A stretch of DNA of 64,000 nucleotides from Leekyejoonella antrihumi (GCF_007845645.1 NZ_VCQV01000017.1:1-64000); one strand, 5' to 3'. Shown: positions 19,116 to 27,330, counted from the stretch's first letter. Notes: a model not told the origin generated them from the sequence alone. Program-made: numbers and translations.

Positions 19116-19186
19116 GTGAGGTCCTCGCCCGGCGGATCCGCCGGGTGCAGCACCCTTCCCGCACGGCACGCACCCTCGGAGGCGAG

Positions 19187-19420
19187 ATGGTCCAGGCATA
19201 CATCCTCATTCAGACGAACGTCGGCAAGGCGCGGGACGTCGCGGCGAAGGTCGCGGAGATCGACGGAGTGTCCCTGTCCGAGGACGTGACCGGTCCGTAT
19301 GACGTGATCGCGCGCATCGAGGCCGAAGACGTGAACGCGTTGGGCAGTCTCGTCATCGCCAAGATCCAGGACACCCCGGGCGTCTCGCGAACCCTCACGT
19401 GCACCATCGTTCACGTCTGA
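19187..19420 (+). CDS. Stand-alone RAM (Lrp/AsnC ligand-binding) domain protein
   Basis: A 77-residue protein that is only the alpha/beta RAM domain of Lrp/AsnC regulators (VQAYILIQTNVGKA..., VTGPYDVIARIEA..., IVHV), with no helix-turn-helix. Such proteins form oligomers that bind amino acids, and this one is a regular neighbour of thiL and DUF3515 in actinobacteria. The ATG at 19187 has GGAGG upstream. Its end overlaps the next start by 22 bases. Confidence 0.9.
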   Translation: MVQAYILIQTNVGKARDVAAKVAEIDGVSLSEDVTGPYDVIARIEAEDVNALGSLVIAKIQDTPGVSRTLTCTIVHV

Positions 19421-19851
19421 GCCTGCTGCTCCTACCCGCGCTGGCGGTGAGCCTCGCCGCGTGCGGCGGTTCACCGTCACGGGTCAAGGTGACAACCGCC
19501 AAGTATGCGGGGCTGCCTGCATGCGCGCGAGCCGCTGCGCACTGGCCGAGCACCGTCTCCAACCAGACGTCCCGCAAGACGTCGGTGAAGTCACCCACGG
19601 TGAAGGCCTGGGGCGACCCGCCCATCATCGCGCGCTGCGGGGTGACCGCACCCGGACCCAATCCGAACTGCATCACCGTCAACGGCGTCGACTGGGTAGT
19701 GAACCCGTTGTCCGACGGCAACGAGATGGTGACCTTCGGCAGATCCCCGGCCATCGAGGTCCTCGCGCCGAAGAAGTACTCCGCGGAGCTGCTACCGGCG
19801 TTCACCGCCGCGGCCAAGGCGATCCCGCAGGGCCCGCACCACTGCACCTAG
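19399..19851 (+). CDS. DUF3515 family lipoprotein
   Basis: A 150-residue secreted protein. The signal peptide LSLLLLPALAVSLAAC has a lipobox LAAC with Cys22 as the lipidation site. Conserved tryptophan/cysteine positions (GDPPIIARCGV, WVVNPL, C-terminal HHCT) fit DUF3515, whose function is unknown and which normally sits between ddl and thiL. GTG 19399 overlaps the RAM-domain gene by 22 bases, so the two are probably coupled. ddl is displaced about 6.3 kb away here. Confidence 0.85.
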   Translation: MHHRSRLSLLLLPALAVSLAACGGSPSRVKVTTAKYAGLPACARAAAHWPSTVSNQTSRKTSVKSPTVKAWGDPPIIARCGVTAPGPNPNCITVNGVDWVVNPLSDGNEMVTFGRSPAIEVLAPKKYSAELLPAFTAAAKAIPQGPHHCT

Positions 19852-19870
19852 TTGCCGTCGAGCCCGGCGC

Positions 19871-19901
19871 TTGACCTTGACTCTGCGTCAACTTGTACGG
19901 T
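19871..19901 (+). promoter_or_regulatory. MerR-type promoter of the merR-purC chimera
   Basis: TTGACC (19871-19876) and TACGGT (19896-19901) are separated by 19 bases, the over-long spacer typical of MerR-activated promoters. The spacer begins with the dyad TTGAC-TCTGC-GTCAA (19877-19891), the expected operator. Transcription should start at about the ATG at 19908, giving a leaderless mRNA. The arrangement predicts autoregulation. Confidence 0.75.
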
Positions 19902-19907
19902 CGGCGC

Positions 19908-21110
19908 ATGACTTCGAGCGAGTTCTCGATCCAGGAGGTCGTGCGGCTTGCCGGGACGACATCTCGAACCCTTCGCCACTACGGCGACGTCGGGCTGCTC
20001 GCACCCAGCCGCATCGGCTCGAACGGGTACCGCTACTACGACGCCGATGCGCTGGTGCGACTGCAGCGAATCCTGCTGTTACGCGGACTCGGACTCGGCA
20101 TACCGGCCATCGCCCAGATTCTTCGGGACGGGGCTTCGGATGTCGACGCGCTCGGCTCGCACCTGCGCTGGCTCGAGGAGGAGAAGTCGCGACTCGACCG
20201 GCAGATCGCCAGTGTCGAATGCACCATTCGATCGCTACAAGAAGGCGGAAAAGTCATGGCAGAGCGGATGTTCGACGGATTCGACCACGACTATTCCGGC
20301 AAGGTGCGCGACCTCTACTCGTCGCCCGAGCATCCAGACCGGGTTCTCATGGTCGCAAGCGACCGCGTGAGCGCGGCCGACCAGGTGCTCTCGCCCGCGA
20401 TCCCCGGCAAGGGAGCCCTGCTCACCGAACTCAGCGTGTGGTGGTTCGACCAGTTGCAGGAAGTGACCAACCACCTGGCGCCCCGCGAGGAGTGGACGGC
20501 CATCCCGGGGTCCGTCGCCGACCGCGCGATGCTCGTGACGCAGCTGGCGATGTTCCCCATCGAGTGCGTCGTGCGCGGCTACCTCGCGGGCAGCGGCTGG
20601 GTCGAATACCAGCAGAGCCAGAGCGTGTGCGGTGTCGAGCTTCCCGCCGGACTGCAGGAGGGTGACAAGCTCCCCGAACCGATCTTCACCCCGGCGTTCA
20701 AGGCCCCGACGGGCCAGCACGACGAGAACATCACGTTCGAGCGCATGACCCAGCTCGTCGGGATCGAGAATGCGACTGCACTGCGCGACCTGTCCCTCCT
20801 CACGTTCGACCGAGCGTCCACGATCGCGGAGGCCAAGGGCATCATCCTCGCCGACACCAAGTTCGAGTTCGGTGTGACCGATGGTGTCATCACCCTCGGC
20901 GACGAGGTGCTGACCTCCGACTCGAGTCGCTACTGGGATGCCACGACCTATGCAGCCGGCCATCGCGGCCAGAGCTTCGACAAGCAGCCTGTGCGCGACT
21001 GGCTCAAGGAGCACTGGAATGGCGAAGGCGAACCGCCCGAACTCGAGCCCGCCGTGGTCAGCGCGACCTCGGACCGATACCAAGCACTGGTCGATCGGCT
21101 GACCCGGTGA
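19908..21110 (+). CDS. purC: MerR-PurC chimera: TipA-type regulator fused to SAICAR synthetase
   Basis: A 400-residue chimera. Residues 6-75 are a MerR helix-turn-helix and wing (FSIQEVVRLAGTTSRTLRHY). Residues 83-112 form the dimer coiled coil, and 115-127 (KVMAERMFDGFDH) match the linker where TipA-like proteins enter the TipAS domain. In place of TipAS, residue 129 begins an intact SAICAR synthetase: YSGKVRDLY, SDRVSAAD, RGYLAGSGW, KLPEPIFTP, HDENITFE, ADTKFEFG and SFDKQ are all present. PurC joins aspartate to CAIR using ATP in purine synthesis. ATG 20256 (residue 117) has AAGGCGG nine bases upstream and could give free PurC. No pur genes are nearby. One odd residue is Ala where PurC usually has Phe/Tyr after SA. 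Confidence 0.9.
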   Translation: MTSSEFSIQEVVRLAGTTSRTLRHYGDVGLLAPSRIGSNGYRYYDADALVRLQRILLLRGLGLGIPAIAQILRDGASDVDALGSHLRWLEEEKSRLDRQIASVECTIRSLQEGGKVMAERMFDGFDHDYSGKVRDLYSSPEHPDRVLMVASDRVSAADQVLSPAIPGKGALLTELSVWWFDQLQEVTNHLAPREEWTAIPGSVADRAMLVTQLAMFPIECVVRGYLAGSGWVEYQQSQSVCGVELPAGLQEGDKLPEPIFTPAFKAPTGQHDENITFERMTQLVGIENATALRDLSLLTFDRASTIAEAKGIILADTKFEFGVTDGVITLGDEVLTSDSSRYWDATTYAAGHRGQSFDKQPVRDWLKEHWNGEGEPPELEPAVVSATSDRYQALVDRLTR

Positions 21111-21165
21111 CGTCGATCGACGCCACCGCGGGCAGGGCTGGCTCAGGACGCGTGGGTCGAACCTG

Positions 21166-21759
21166 TCACGGCAATTCGCGTGCGTTGAGGTGCGGAACGG
21201 GCACGTCGGGGATCGGAACGCCAAGGGAGTCGCACAGGGGCTGCCATCCGTCGGAGACCTGCCACTGGACCAGACGATCGCCGGGACAGCTGGTGCGAAC
21301 GTCGTCGACGTGGGCCTCGTAGGCCGCGACGGCTCGTTCGCGATCGAGGAAGCCCTCCCAACCCCCGAAATGCTCGTCCCAGACCGCAGCGAGCAGCCTG
21401 GCGACCTCGGGTGGTCCAACGTCTTGACCCGGTGCCGTCCATGCGTGAATCGAACCGAGTGCGCTGTCATACCAGGACTGCGCATCTCGCACGGTCAAAA
21501 GGACTCGGGCCTGCGGCCACAGCGCCGCGAACTCGCGCCATTGCCAGCACCCCGGCCAGTCCACGCAGGAATCGAAATCGCCGAGCTCCGTACGCCAGTC
21601 CACCGATTCTCCTAAGCGGTGGCTGTTCCACAGCGACGCCAGCTCCGGGCGGCTCCAGACGTCTTGCATCTGAAAACAAGGGCCGAAGCCGAGGAGTTCC
21701 AGTGCGGCCGCCGCCGACGTGGTCCCCGTCCGACCCCAGCCCGCACCGATGACTCGCAT
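21166..21759 (-). CDS. Sulfotransferase family protein
   Basis: A 197-residue P-loop protein like Sulfotransfer_4 enzymes. The N-terminal MRVIGAGWGRTGTTS is the PAPS 5'-phosphosulfate loop and LLTVRDAQSWYDS is the 3'-phosphate region. It is at the short end for the family, which averages about 210-220 residues, but has no visible break. The acceptor is unknown. It lies alone between the chimera and the aldo-keto reductase. Confidence 0.8.
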   Translation of the reverse strand: MRVIGAGWGRTGTTSAAAALELLGFGPCFQMQDVWSRPELASLWNSHRLGESVDWRTELGDFDSCVDWPGCWQWREFAALWPQARVLLTVRDAQSWYDSALGSIHAWTAPGQDVGPPEVARLLAAVWDEHFGGWEGFLDRERAVAAYEAHVDDVRTSCPGDRLVQWQVSDGWQPLCDSLGVPIPDVPVPHLNARELP

Positions 21760-21819
21760 ACGGACAGTGTGCCCGCTGCGCGATCCGGCTTCGGCCTCTG
21801 GTATATCTACTCGCCGAGT

Positions 21820-22815
21820 TCAGCGGTCGATGGAGTTCATGTCGCCGTAGCGTTCGCCGACTACCGAGCCGCGCGGGACCGCGGCTTCGAGGGCGGCGAG
21901 CTCTTGGCCGGAGAGCCGCACGTCGAGTGCGCCGGCGTTCTCCTCGAGGTAGCGCACCCGCTTCGTGCCGGGGATGGGGACGATGTCTGCGCCCTGCGCG
22001 AGGACCCAGGCGAGGGCAAGCTGGCCTGCGGTGCAGCCCTTCTGCGCTGCGAGCTCCGCTACGTTCTCGACGAGAGCGAGGTTGGCCTCAAGCGCTTCTC
22101 CTTGAAAGCGGGGGAAGTACGCGGTCCGCCGCGAGTCGCTCAGCTCGAGCGAGGACTCGGAGGTGATCGCCCCCGTCAGGATGCCGCGGCCGAGCGGGGA
22201 GTAGGAGACCAGCCCGATGCCGAGCTCGAGGAGCGTCGGCCGGACCTCGTCCTCCAGGTCCCGGGTGAACAGCGAGTACTCGGTCTGCAGTGCGGTGATC
22301 GGGTGGACGGCGTGGGCCCGGCGGATCGTGGCGGCGGAGGCCTCGGACAGGCCGAGGTGGCCCACCTTGCCGTCCTCGACGAGTCCGGCCATGGCGCCGA
22401 CGGTCTCCTCGATCGGGACCGACCGGTCGACACGGTGCTGGTAGTACAGGTCGATGTGGTCAACGCCCAGTCGCCGAAGGCTTGCGTCGCAGGCCTTCCG
22501 GACGTAGTCGGGGCTGCCGTCGATGCCGAGGCGCGCGCCGTCCTGGTCGCGGACGTTGCCGAACTTCGTCGCGAGCTGAACTTCGTCGCGGCGTCCGGCG
22601 ATCGCCCGCCCGACGAGTTCTTCGTTGATGAACGGTCCGTACATGTCGGCGGTGTCCAAGAAGGTGACGCCGAGGTCGATCGCGCGACGGATGGTGTCGA
22701 TGCCGCTCTGCTCGTCGCCGGTGCCGTAGAACTCCGACATGCCCATGCAGCCGAGGCCGAGCGCGGAGACGGTCAGGGGTGAGGTCGCACCGAGAGTGCG
22801 TGTTGAGGTGGCCAT
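21820..22815 (-). CDS. Aldo/keto reductase
   Basis: A 331-residue NADPH-dependent AKR (AKR13-like). [12 protein letters not shown] is the N-terminal signature. The catalytic tetrad residues are in DTADMYG, TKFGNV and YYQHRVD, and the cofactor site is [13 protein letters not shown]. It probably reduces small aldehydes or ketones in the cytoplasm. It has its own MerR-type promoter (22823-22853) and appears leaderless. The MerR gene upstream is its likely activator. Confidence 0.93.
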   Translation of the reverse strand: MATSTRTLGATSPLTVSALGLGCMGMSEFYGTGDEQSGIDTIRRAIDLGVTFLDTADMYGPFINEELVGRAIAGRRDEVQLATKFGNVRDQDGARLGIDGSPDYVRKACDASLRRLGVDHIDLYYQHRVDRSVPIEETVGAMAGLVEDGKVGHLGLSEASAATIRRAHAVHPITALQTEYSLFTRDLEDEVRPTLLELGIGLVSYSPLGRGILTGAITSESSLELSDSRRTAYFPRFQGEALEANLALVENVAELAAQKGCTAGQLALAWVLAQGADIVPIPGTKRVRYLEENAGALDVRLSGQELAALEAAVPRGSVVGERYGDMNSIDR

Positions 22816-22822
22816 GCGCCCT

Positions 22823-22853
22823 AGTCAACGCCTTGGAGTGCACTCCAGGTCAA
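22823..22853 (-). promoter_or_regulatory. MerR-type promoter and operator of the aldo/keto reductase
   Basis: On the minus strand, TTGACC (22853-22848), a 19-base spacer and TTGACT (22828-22823). The spacer begins with the perfect 14-base palindrome TGGAGTGCACTCCA (22834-22847). The -35 overlaps the stop codon of the upstream merR gene. The start codon is about eight bases after the -10. Confidence 0.75.
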
Positions 22854-23251
22854 GCCGGCTCCTCAACCTCGGTGAGCGCGTCCTCGTAGATCCCGATCTT
22901 CCTCTCGATCGCTCCGAGGTGCTCAGTGATCTGTGCGAGCCGGTCGAGAACGTTCCGGCGGTGTGCCCGCAGCAGATCGAGCCGCCCGGCCTCGGTGCCG
23001 GGCCCGTCTCGGACGAGCGCTGCATACCGACGGACGTCTCGGATCGGCATGCCGGTCGCGCGAAGCCGGGTCAGCAGGTCGATCCAGCGCAAGTCCTCGG
23101 CCTCGTATCGCCGGTGCCCGCTCGCTGCTCGCCGCACGGGCCGCAGAAGCAGCCCGTCACGTTCGTAGTACCGCAGGGCGTCGCTGGTCAGACCCGTGCG
23201 TGCGGCGGCATCGGCAATGGACAGCCCGGACGGCGGGAGATCGACAGGCAT
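22850..23251 (-). CDS. MerR family transcriptional regulator
   Basis: A 133-residue MerR with helix-turn-helix and wing (LSIADAAARTGLTSDALRYYERDGLL, then RRAASGHRRY) and a coiled coil over the last 50 residues. There is no cysteine cluster, so it is probably a small-molecule rather than metal sensor. Matching CTGGAG...CTCCAG operators in front of this gene and of the aldo/keto reductase indicate autoregulation and control of the reductase. ATG 23251 is preceded by an in-frame GTG at 23254. Confidence 0.9.
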   Translation of the reverse strand: MPVDLPPSGLSIADAAARTGLTSDALRYYERDGLLLRPVRRAASGHRRYEAEDLRWIDLLTRLRATGMPIRDVRRYAALVRDGPGTEAGRLDLLRAHRRNVLDRLAQITEHLGAIERKIGIYEDALTEVEEPA

Positions 23252-23260
23252 CACCTCACG

Positions 23261-23291
23261 ATGATGTCACCCTGGAGCGCACTCCAGGCAA
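23261..23291 (-). promoter_or_regulatory. MerR autoregulatory promoter
   Basis: On the minus strand, TTGCCT (23291-23286), a 19-base spacer and CATCAT (23266-23261). The operator CCTGGAG-N4-CTCCAGG (23271-23288) covers the spacer. It shares the half-site with the aldo/keto reductase operator. Confidence 0.7.
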
Positions 23292-23381
23292 TCCGACGTC
23301 CGGTCGGCGATGCGTCGAAGACGGATCGATGCTTACGGGTCGCCGGGCTCGCGTATGCGCGGGCCGGCCGGCAGACGAGCG

Positions 23382-23603
23382 TCAGTACGCGTCGCTCACT
23401 CCGTCACCCTGTAGGCGAAGGTAGGCGGCGTGCACCATGTCGTGTGCTCTCGTGTCGTCCGCCGGGAACACGGCGTCCGCAGCATGCCTGATGCACAGCG
23501 GCTGCTGGTCAACGACGAAGTATGCGCGATGCGGCACCCGACGGCACCACTCACACTGAACTTCACTCCCATCAGGCGGCATCGAAACCGGCTGCGGGTT
23601 CAT
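23382..23603 (-). CDS. Small hypothetical protein with CxxC...CxxH
   Basis: A possible 73-residue protein starting MNPQPVSMPP with AGGTGG upstream of the ATG. CEWC and CIRH suggest a small zinc-binding ribbon. I do not recognise it. The frame stays open further upstream into a repeat region, so coding status is uncertain. It lies between merR and the REP-like doublet. Confidence 0.45.
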   Translation of the reverse strand: MNPQPVSMPPDGSEVQCEWCRRVPHRAYFVVDQQPLCIRHAADAVFPADDTRAHDMVHAAYLRLQGDGVSDAY

Positions 23604-23757
23604 CCACCTGCCGTCGTCGTTGCGCCCGCGATCCAGCCGAAGTCCCACCCGATCGAGATCGCTGCTGAGGCCGCGCGCCACCCGGCCAGTCGGATCTCGT
23701 AGGCCGATGACGGTGCGGGGCGTGGCGACAGGGCTGGCGTGCGGCCATCGACCGGCA

Positions 23758-23842
23758 CACCATACGTCCACCGAGCGGCAACCCATGGTGCGGCTGACCC
23801 GATCACGGGCGCAATCCGTCCACCGAGCGTCAACCTATGGCG
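23758..23842. repeat. REP-like hairpin doublet, locus 2
   Basis: Units at 23758-23790 (CACCAT/ATGGTG stem) and 23810-23842 (CGCAAT/ATGGCG stem), 52 bases apart as at 3621-3705. The 19-base linkers of the two loci are also alike (both start CGGC and contain CCCG at the same place). The change of the second stem pair from G-C to A-T, relative to locus 1, preserves pairing. Nothing else is visible in the 268-base gap 23604-23871. Confidence 0.85.
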
Positions 23843-23871
23843 GCCACCGGGCAGTCTCGCGGCGGGCCCCG

Positions 23872-25014
23872 TCAGTGGCCGGCGTTGAGCATCCGGTCGA
23901 CCAGGGAGTTCGGCGGGACCAGGTCAACCCCGTCCGGGTTCGACAGGTAGCCGGCGCGGCTGCCCTTGTGGTGGGTGTACCCGTACTGCCAGACGATCTT
24001 GTTGGTGCGCGGGTCGATGATGAACACCCGCTCGTTGTAGTCGTCATTGCACACGATGTCGCCGTTGGGCATGGGCAGCGCCAGAGAGGGGTGGTCCATC
24101 GCCGCCGTACCGGTGGGCTTGTATCGCCACAGGGCGGTGCCGGCCTTGTTGAAGATGACGATCTGTCCCGGATAGGAGTAGTCGACCGTCAGGTAGCGAT
24201 TGGGGGCAATCTGGTTGGTGTCGGAGGGGTAGAGGACCTCCGGAGGGTGGGTGGACCACATGACCTTGCTTCGCAGGTTCATCGCCGTCACCCAGTCGCC
24301 GCGGATCTCGGTGACCAGGAACTGGTTGTTGCCGAGCGGGAACATGCCGTTCGGGGCGCCCCAGTCCTGTGGCGGGTGGTGATAACCGCCCGTGATCCCG
24401 CCCCAGACCTGGCTGGGTCGGTGCGCGCCCTTGGCGATGTGCAGCAGTCGCTGGTTCTTGATGTCCGCGGTGACAATCGAGCCGTCCTTGAGCATGATCG
24501 CGTCATCCGGGTTCCACACCCGGTCGGGCCCGGTGCCATGGACGCCGGGTTTGCCGTACTCGTAGGTGATCTTGTGGGTCGCGATGTCGATGACCCGGAT
24601 GACGTAGTCGTCCTCCTCGGTGGCGATGATGTGACGACCGTCGGGGGTGAAGAACGCGTCGTCCGGGATCAAGAACGTCTGGCCGGGTGCGAGATCCCCC
24701 TTGCGCGGAAACTCCCAGCGGATCCTTCCCTGCGGGTCGACGATGATCAACCGGTTGTTCGCCTTGTCCGCGATCAACAGGCCGGTCGGCAACGCTGCCG
24801 GGTCCGAGCCGGGCTGCAGGTGCCCGACGCTGTTCGGCGGGGGGCTTCCTTGCCAGGGTTGCCGGGCGGCGGTGGCCGTGCGCGCTGCCGCATGGTGCGT
24901 CGCACGGGCAGAGTGCGAGGACCCGTGGGACGAGGGAGTCGTCCCACTGCTGCAGGCCGCGAGGCCGAGGGCTACTGCGGCAAGGAGAGTCAATCGGGCG
25001 GGACTCTTGGGCAT
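23872..25014 (-). CDS. Beta-propeller lipoprotein (NHL/PQQ-like)
   Basis: A 380-residue exported lipoprotein. The signal ends LGLAAC with Cys21 in the lipobox. Repeating strands such as LLIADKANNRLIIVDPQGRIRWEF and VCNDDYNERVFIIDPRTNKIVWQYG indicate a six- or seven-bladed propeller of NHL/PQQ-like type, resembling arylsulfotransferase-like fold proteins but without an enzyme signature that I can see. ATG 25014 follows GAGGAGA. It is probably co-transcribed with the kelch gene, whose stop is 12 bases upstream. Confidence 0.8.
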   Translation of the reverse strand: MPKSPARLTLLAAVALGLAACSSGTTPSSHGSSHSARATHHAAARTATAARQPWQGSPPPNSVGHLQPGSDPAALPTGLLIADKANNRLIIVDPQGRIRWEFPRKGDLAPGQTFLIPDDAFFTPDGRHIIATEEDDYVIRVIDIATHKITYEYGKPGVHGTGPDRVWNPDDAIMLKDGSIVTADIKNQRLLHIAKGAHRPSQVWGGITGGYHHPPQDWGAPNGMFPLGNNQFLVTEIRGDWVTAMNLRSKVMWSTHPPEVLYPSDTNQIAPNRYLTVDYSYPGQIVIFNKAGTALWRYKPTGTAAMDHPSLALPMPNGDIVCNDDYNERVFIIDPRTNKIVWQYGYTHHKGSRAGYLSNPDGVDLVPPNSLVDRMLNAGH

Positions 25015-25025
25015 CGTGGGTCTCC

Positions 25026-26096
25026 TCATGGGGTGATGACGACTCGCTGGACGTAGGGCTGGGGGGTGGAGACCGTCTCGCCGCCCACCAGCCACACCGT
25101 GCGACCCGTGACGACCGCGGGGGCGTTCGATACGGGCACCGGCAGGTTGCCCACCGACACCAGGTGGCCGGTATGCGGGTCGAGTCGGTCGATGGAATGC
25201 GTAGCCGTCGCGGTGGTCTCGGCGGTCTCACGACCGCAGAGGAGGTAGATGACTCCCGCGACAGGCACGGCATTCGCACCCGTCAACGGGTGCGGCAGGT
25301 GAGCCATGACTCGCGCCGACCGGCGAGCAGGGTCGATCATCTGCACGACGTCCACCGCCCGACCGGCATCCGGTCCTTGGGTCGCCTGACCACCGAGGAC
25401 ATAGATCACGCCTCCTAGTGTGACCACAGCCGGATAACGCACGGGCACAGGGAGATCCGCCACATCGGTGAAAGTGCGACCGTTGGTGGTGGCGAGAACC
25501 ATGGGGTCGGCGACCGACCCGTCATACCCGCCGACGATGAACAGCCTGCCACCCACCGTGACACCGGTGGCGTCCGATCGGGGCCGCGGCAGCCGCCCGG
25601 TGACCCGCGGTCGCCCGGTCACCGCGGTCGCCGACACAGTGACGGTCTGCACCTGCCCGAGCGTGGTCGGGGCACCACCGCCGACAACCATCTCCTGGGT
25701 GCCGACAAGCCCGGTGGCGGCATCGTGCACGGGCAGCGCCAACGTGCCCACCCGGCGGGTAGTGCCCGAGGCGAGGTCGAGCAGGTCGACCTCGCCGCTG
25801 GAGACTCCCCCGGCGCGCAGCCCGCCCAGCACCGTCACGTGCGTGTCGTCGACCCGAAGGACGGCCTCCCGGCTGACCTGCGGCACCCGCCACGGCATCA
25901 CAGCGGCGCGAACACCCGCGTGCGTCCGCGGGGGCCCGGCGCCGACCGGTTGTGTCGCCCGTGACGTCGGTGAATGGATCGGGTCAGGAGTCGATCCCGA
26001 GCAACCAGCCGCACCCGCAAGCGATGCGAGGGCCAACAGGGCAGCCCCCGCAGACGCCGTCCGGTGGCACCGGACGTAGTTCCTCGGACATGGCAC
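25026..26096 (-). CDS. Secreted kelch-repeat protein, probable lipoprotein
   Basis: A 356-residue protein with an N-terminal signal (ALLALASLAGAAGC; the lipobox is loose because AAGC replaces the usual LxxC) and about six kelch blades. Each blade carries a GG pair, for example LFIVGGYDG, IYVLGGQATQ and VWLVGGETV. Its function is unknown; propellers of this kind bind ligands or walls. It starts at GTG 26096 and forms a two-gene unit with the second propeller lipoprotein. Confidence 0.82.
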   Translation of the reverse strand: MPCPRNYVRCHRTASAGAALLALASLAGAAGCSGSTPDPIHSPTSRATQPVGAGPPRTHAGVRAAVMPWRVPQVSREAVLRVDDTHVTVLGGLRAGGVSSGEVDLLDLASGTTRRVGTLALPVHDAATGLVGTQEMVVGGGAPTTLGQVQTVTVSATAVTGRPRVTGRLPRPRSDATGVTVGGRLFIVGGYDGSVADPMVLATTNGRTFTDVADLPVPVRYPAVVTLGGVIYVLGGQATQGPDAGRAVDVVQMIDPARRSARVMAHLPHPLTGANAVPVAGVIYLLCGRETAETTATATHSIDRLDPHTGHLVSVGNLPVPVSNAPAVVTGRTVWLVGGETVSTPQPYVQRVVITP

Positions 26097-26187
26097 GACC
26101 CGATGCTTGACTGTGCGCCTGAGACGATGCTGAGCCGGCTCCGACCGGTCCCTCGCCGGCCGGGTCCGAGGTCCGCCTTCGTGGGTT

Positions 26188-27330
26188 TCAGCGCAGTCCG
26201 ATCCGACGTTCCAGCGCGAGCTCGATCAGCTCGGTGATCAGGCTGGTGTAGTCGATGCCGGCCGCGTCCCAGGACCGCGGGAACATCGAGGACGGAGTGA
26301 ATCCCGGCATCGTGTTGATCTCGTTGAGCACCACTCGACCGTCCCGCTGATAGAACCAGTCGACCCGGCCCAGGCCCTCACAGCCGGCCGCCTCGAACGC
26401 CTTGACGGACAGCTCCTTGATCTCCTTCGCGGCCGCGTCGGGCAGATTCGCCGGGCAGGTCAGCTGCGCGTCGTCGCCCAGGTACTTCGCCTCGAAGTCG
26501 TAGAAGCCGTGCTTGCCCTTGACCACCTCGATCTCGCCGACCTCGCCCGGACGAGCCGGTTGCGCGCCGTGGCCCTCGAGCACACCGCATTCCACCTCTC
26601 GCCCCTCGATGGCGGCCTCCACCAGCACCTTCGGGTCGAACTGCCGAACGTGCTCGATCGCGTCCTTGAGGTCCTCGGGTCGGTCCACCTTGACCACGCC
26701 GACGCTTGATCCGGCGCGGGCAGGCTTGACGAAGACCGGCCAGCCGAGAGCCGGCACCGGATCCATGCAGCTGGCCGGGTCGCGACGCCACTGCTTGTCC
26801 GTGATGACGACATAGGGGCCGACCGGCAGGCCGGCGGAGGTGAAGACCACCTTCATCAGTGCCTTGTCCATCATGACCGCAGACGCGGCAACACCGGACC
26901 CGGCATACCGCACGTCGCCCAGCTCGAGGAAGCCCTGCAAGGTGCCGTCCTCGCCGAATGGACCGTGCAGCAGCGGCAGCACCACGTCGACCTCCGCGAG
27001 CAGCTGCGGAGGCTGCCCCGGGTCCATAACGGTCAGCTCGCTATTGGATGGATCTGCCGACAGCACAACCTCTCTGGTGCCCTCGACGCGCGGGGTGCGG
27101 CCGATGGCCAGCTGGAGCGGTTCGGGGTCGTCCGCCATCAGCACCCATCGGCCCTGCTCGGTGATCCCGACAGGCACGATGTCGAACCGGTCCCGGTCGA
27201 TCGACCGGAGCACACTCGCGGCGGTCGCGCAGGAGACGGCGTGCTCGGACGACCGGCCGCCGAAGACGATCGCGACAACGGGCTTGGCGGACCGGGATCC
27301 GGCTGGGCTGGGGTGGGCTGCAGTGCTCAT
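26188..27330 (-). CDS. ddl: D-alanine-D-alanine ligase
   Basis: A 380-residue Ddl, which makes the D-Ala-D-Ala dipeptide for peptidoglycan. VFGGRSSEHAVS is the N-terminal signature, PLLHGPFGEDGTLQG the first substrate loop, FVKPARAGSSVGV the ATP loop, and LNEINTMPGFTPSSMFP the metal/catalytic end. The ATG at 27330 gives the usual N-terminus; the longer frame has none of the family. The gene is divergent from the trans-sulfuration gene. Confidence 0.96.
   Translation of the reverse strand: MSTAAHPSPAGSRSAKPVVAIVFGGRSSEHAVSCATAASVLRSIDRDRFDIVPVGITEQGRWVLMADDPEPLQLAIGRTPRVEGTREVVLSADPSNSELTVMDPGQPPQLLAEVDVVLPLLHGPFGEDGTLQGFLELGDVRYAGSGVAASAVMMDKALMKVVFTSAGLPVGPYVVITDKQWRRDPASCMDPVPALGWPVFVKPARAGSSVGVVKVDRPEDLKDAIEHVRQFDPKVLVEAAIEGREVECGVLEGHGAQPARPGEVGEIEVVKGKHGFYDFEAKYLGDDAQLTCPANLPDAAAKEIKELSVKAFEAAGCEGLGRVDWFYQRDGRVVLNEINTMPGFTPSSMFPRSWDAAGIDYTSLITELIELALERRIGLR

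Noticed and set aside
18939-19186. TPP riboswitch upstream of thiL
   Set aside because: No TPP core motifs were found; the region is taken up by the tandem duplication.
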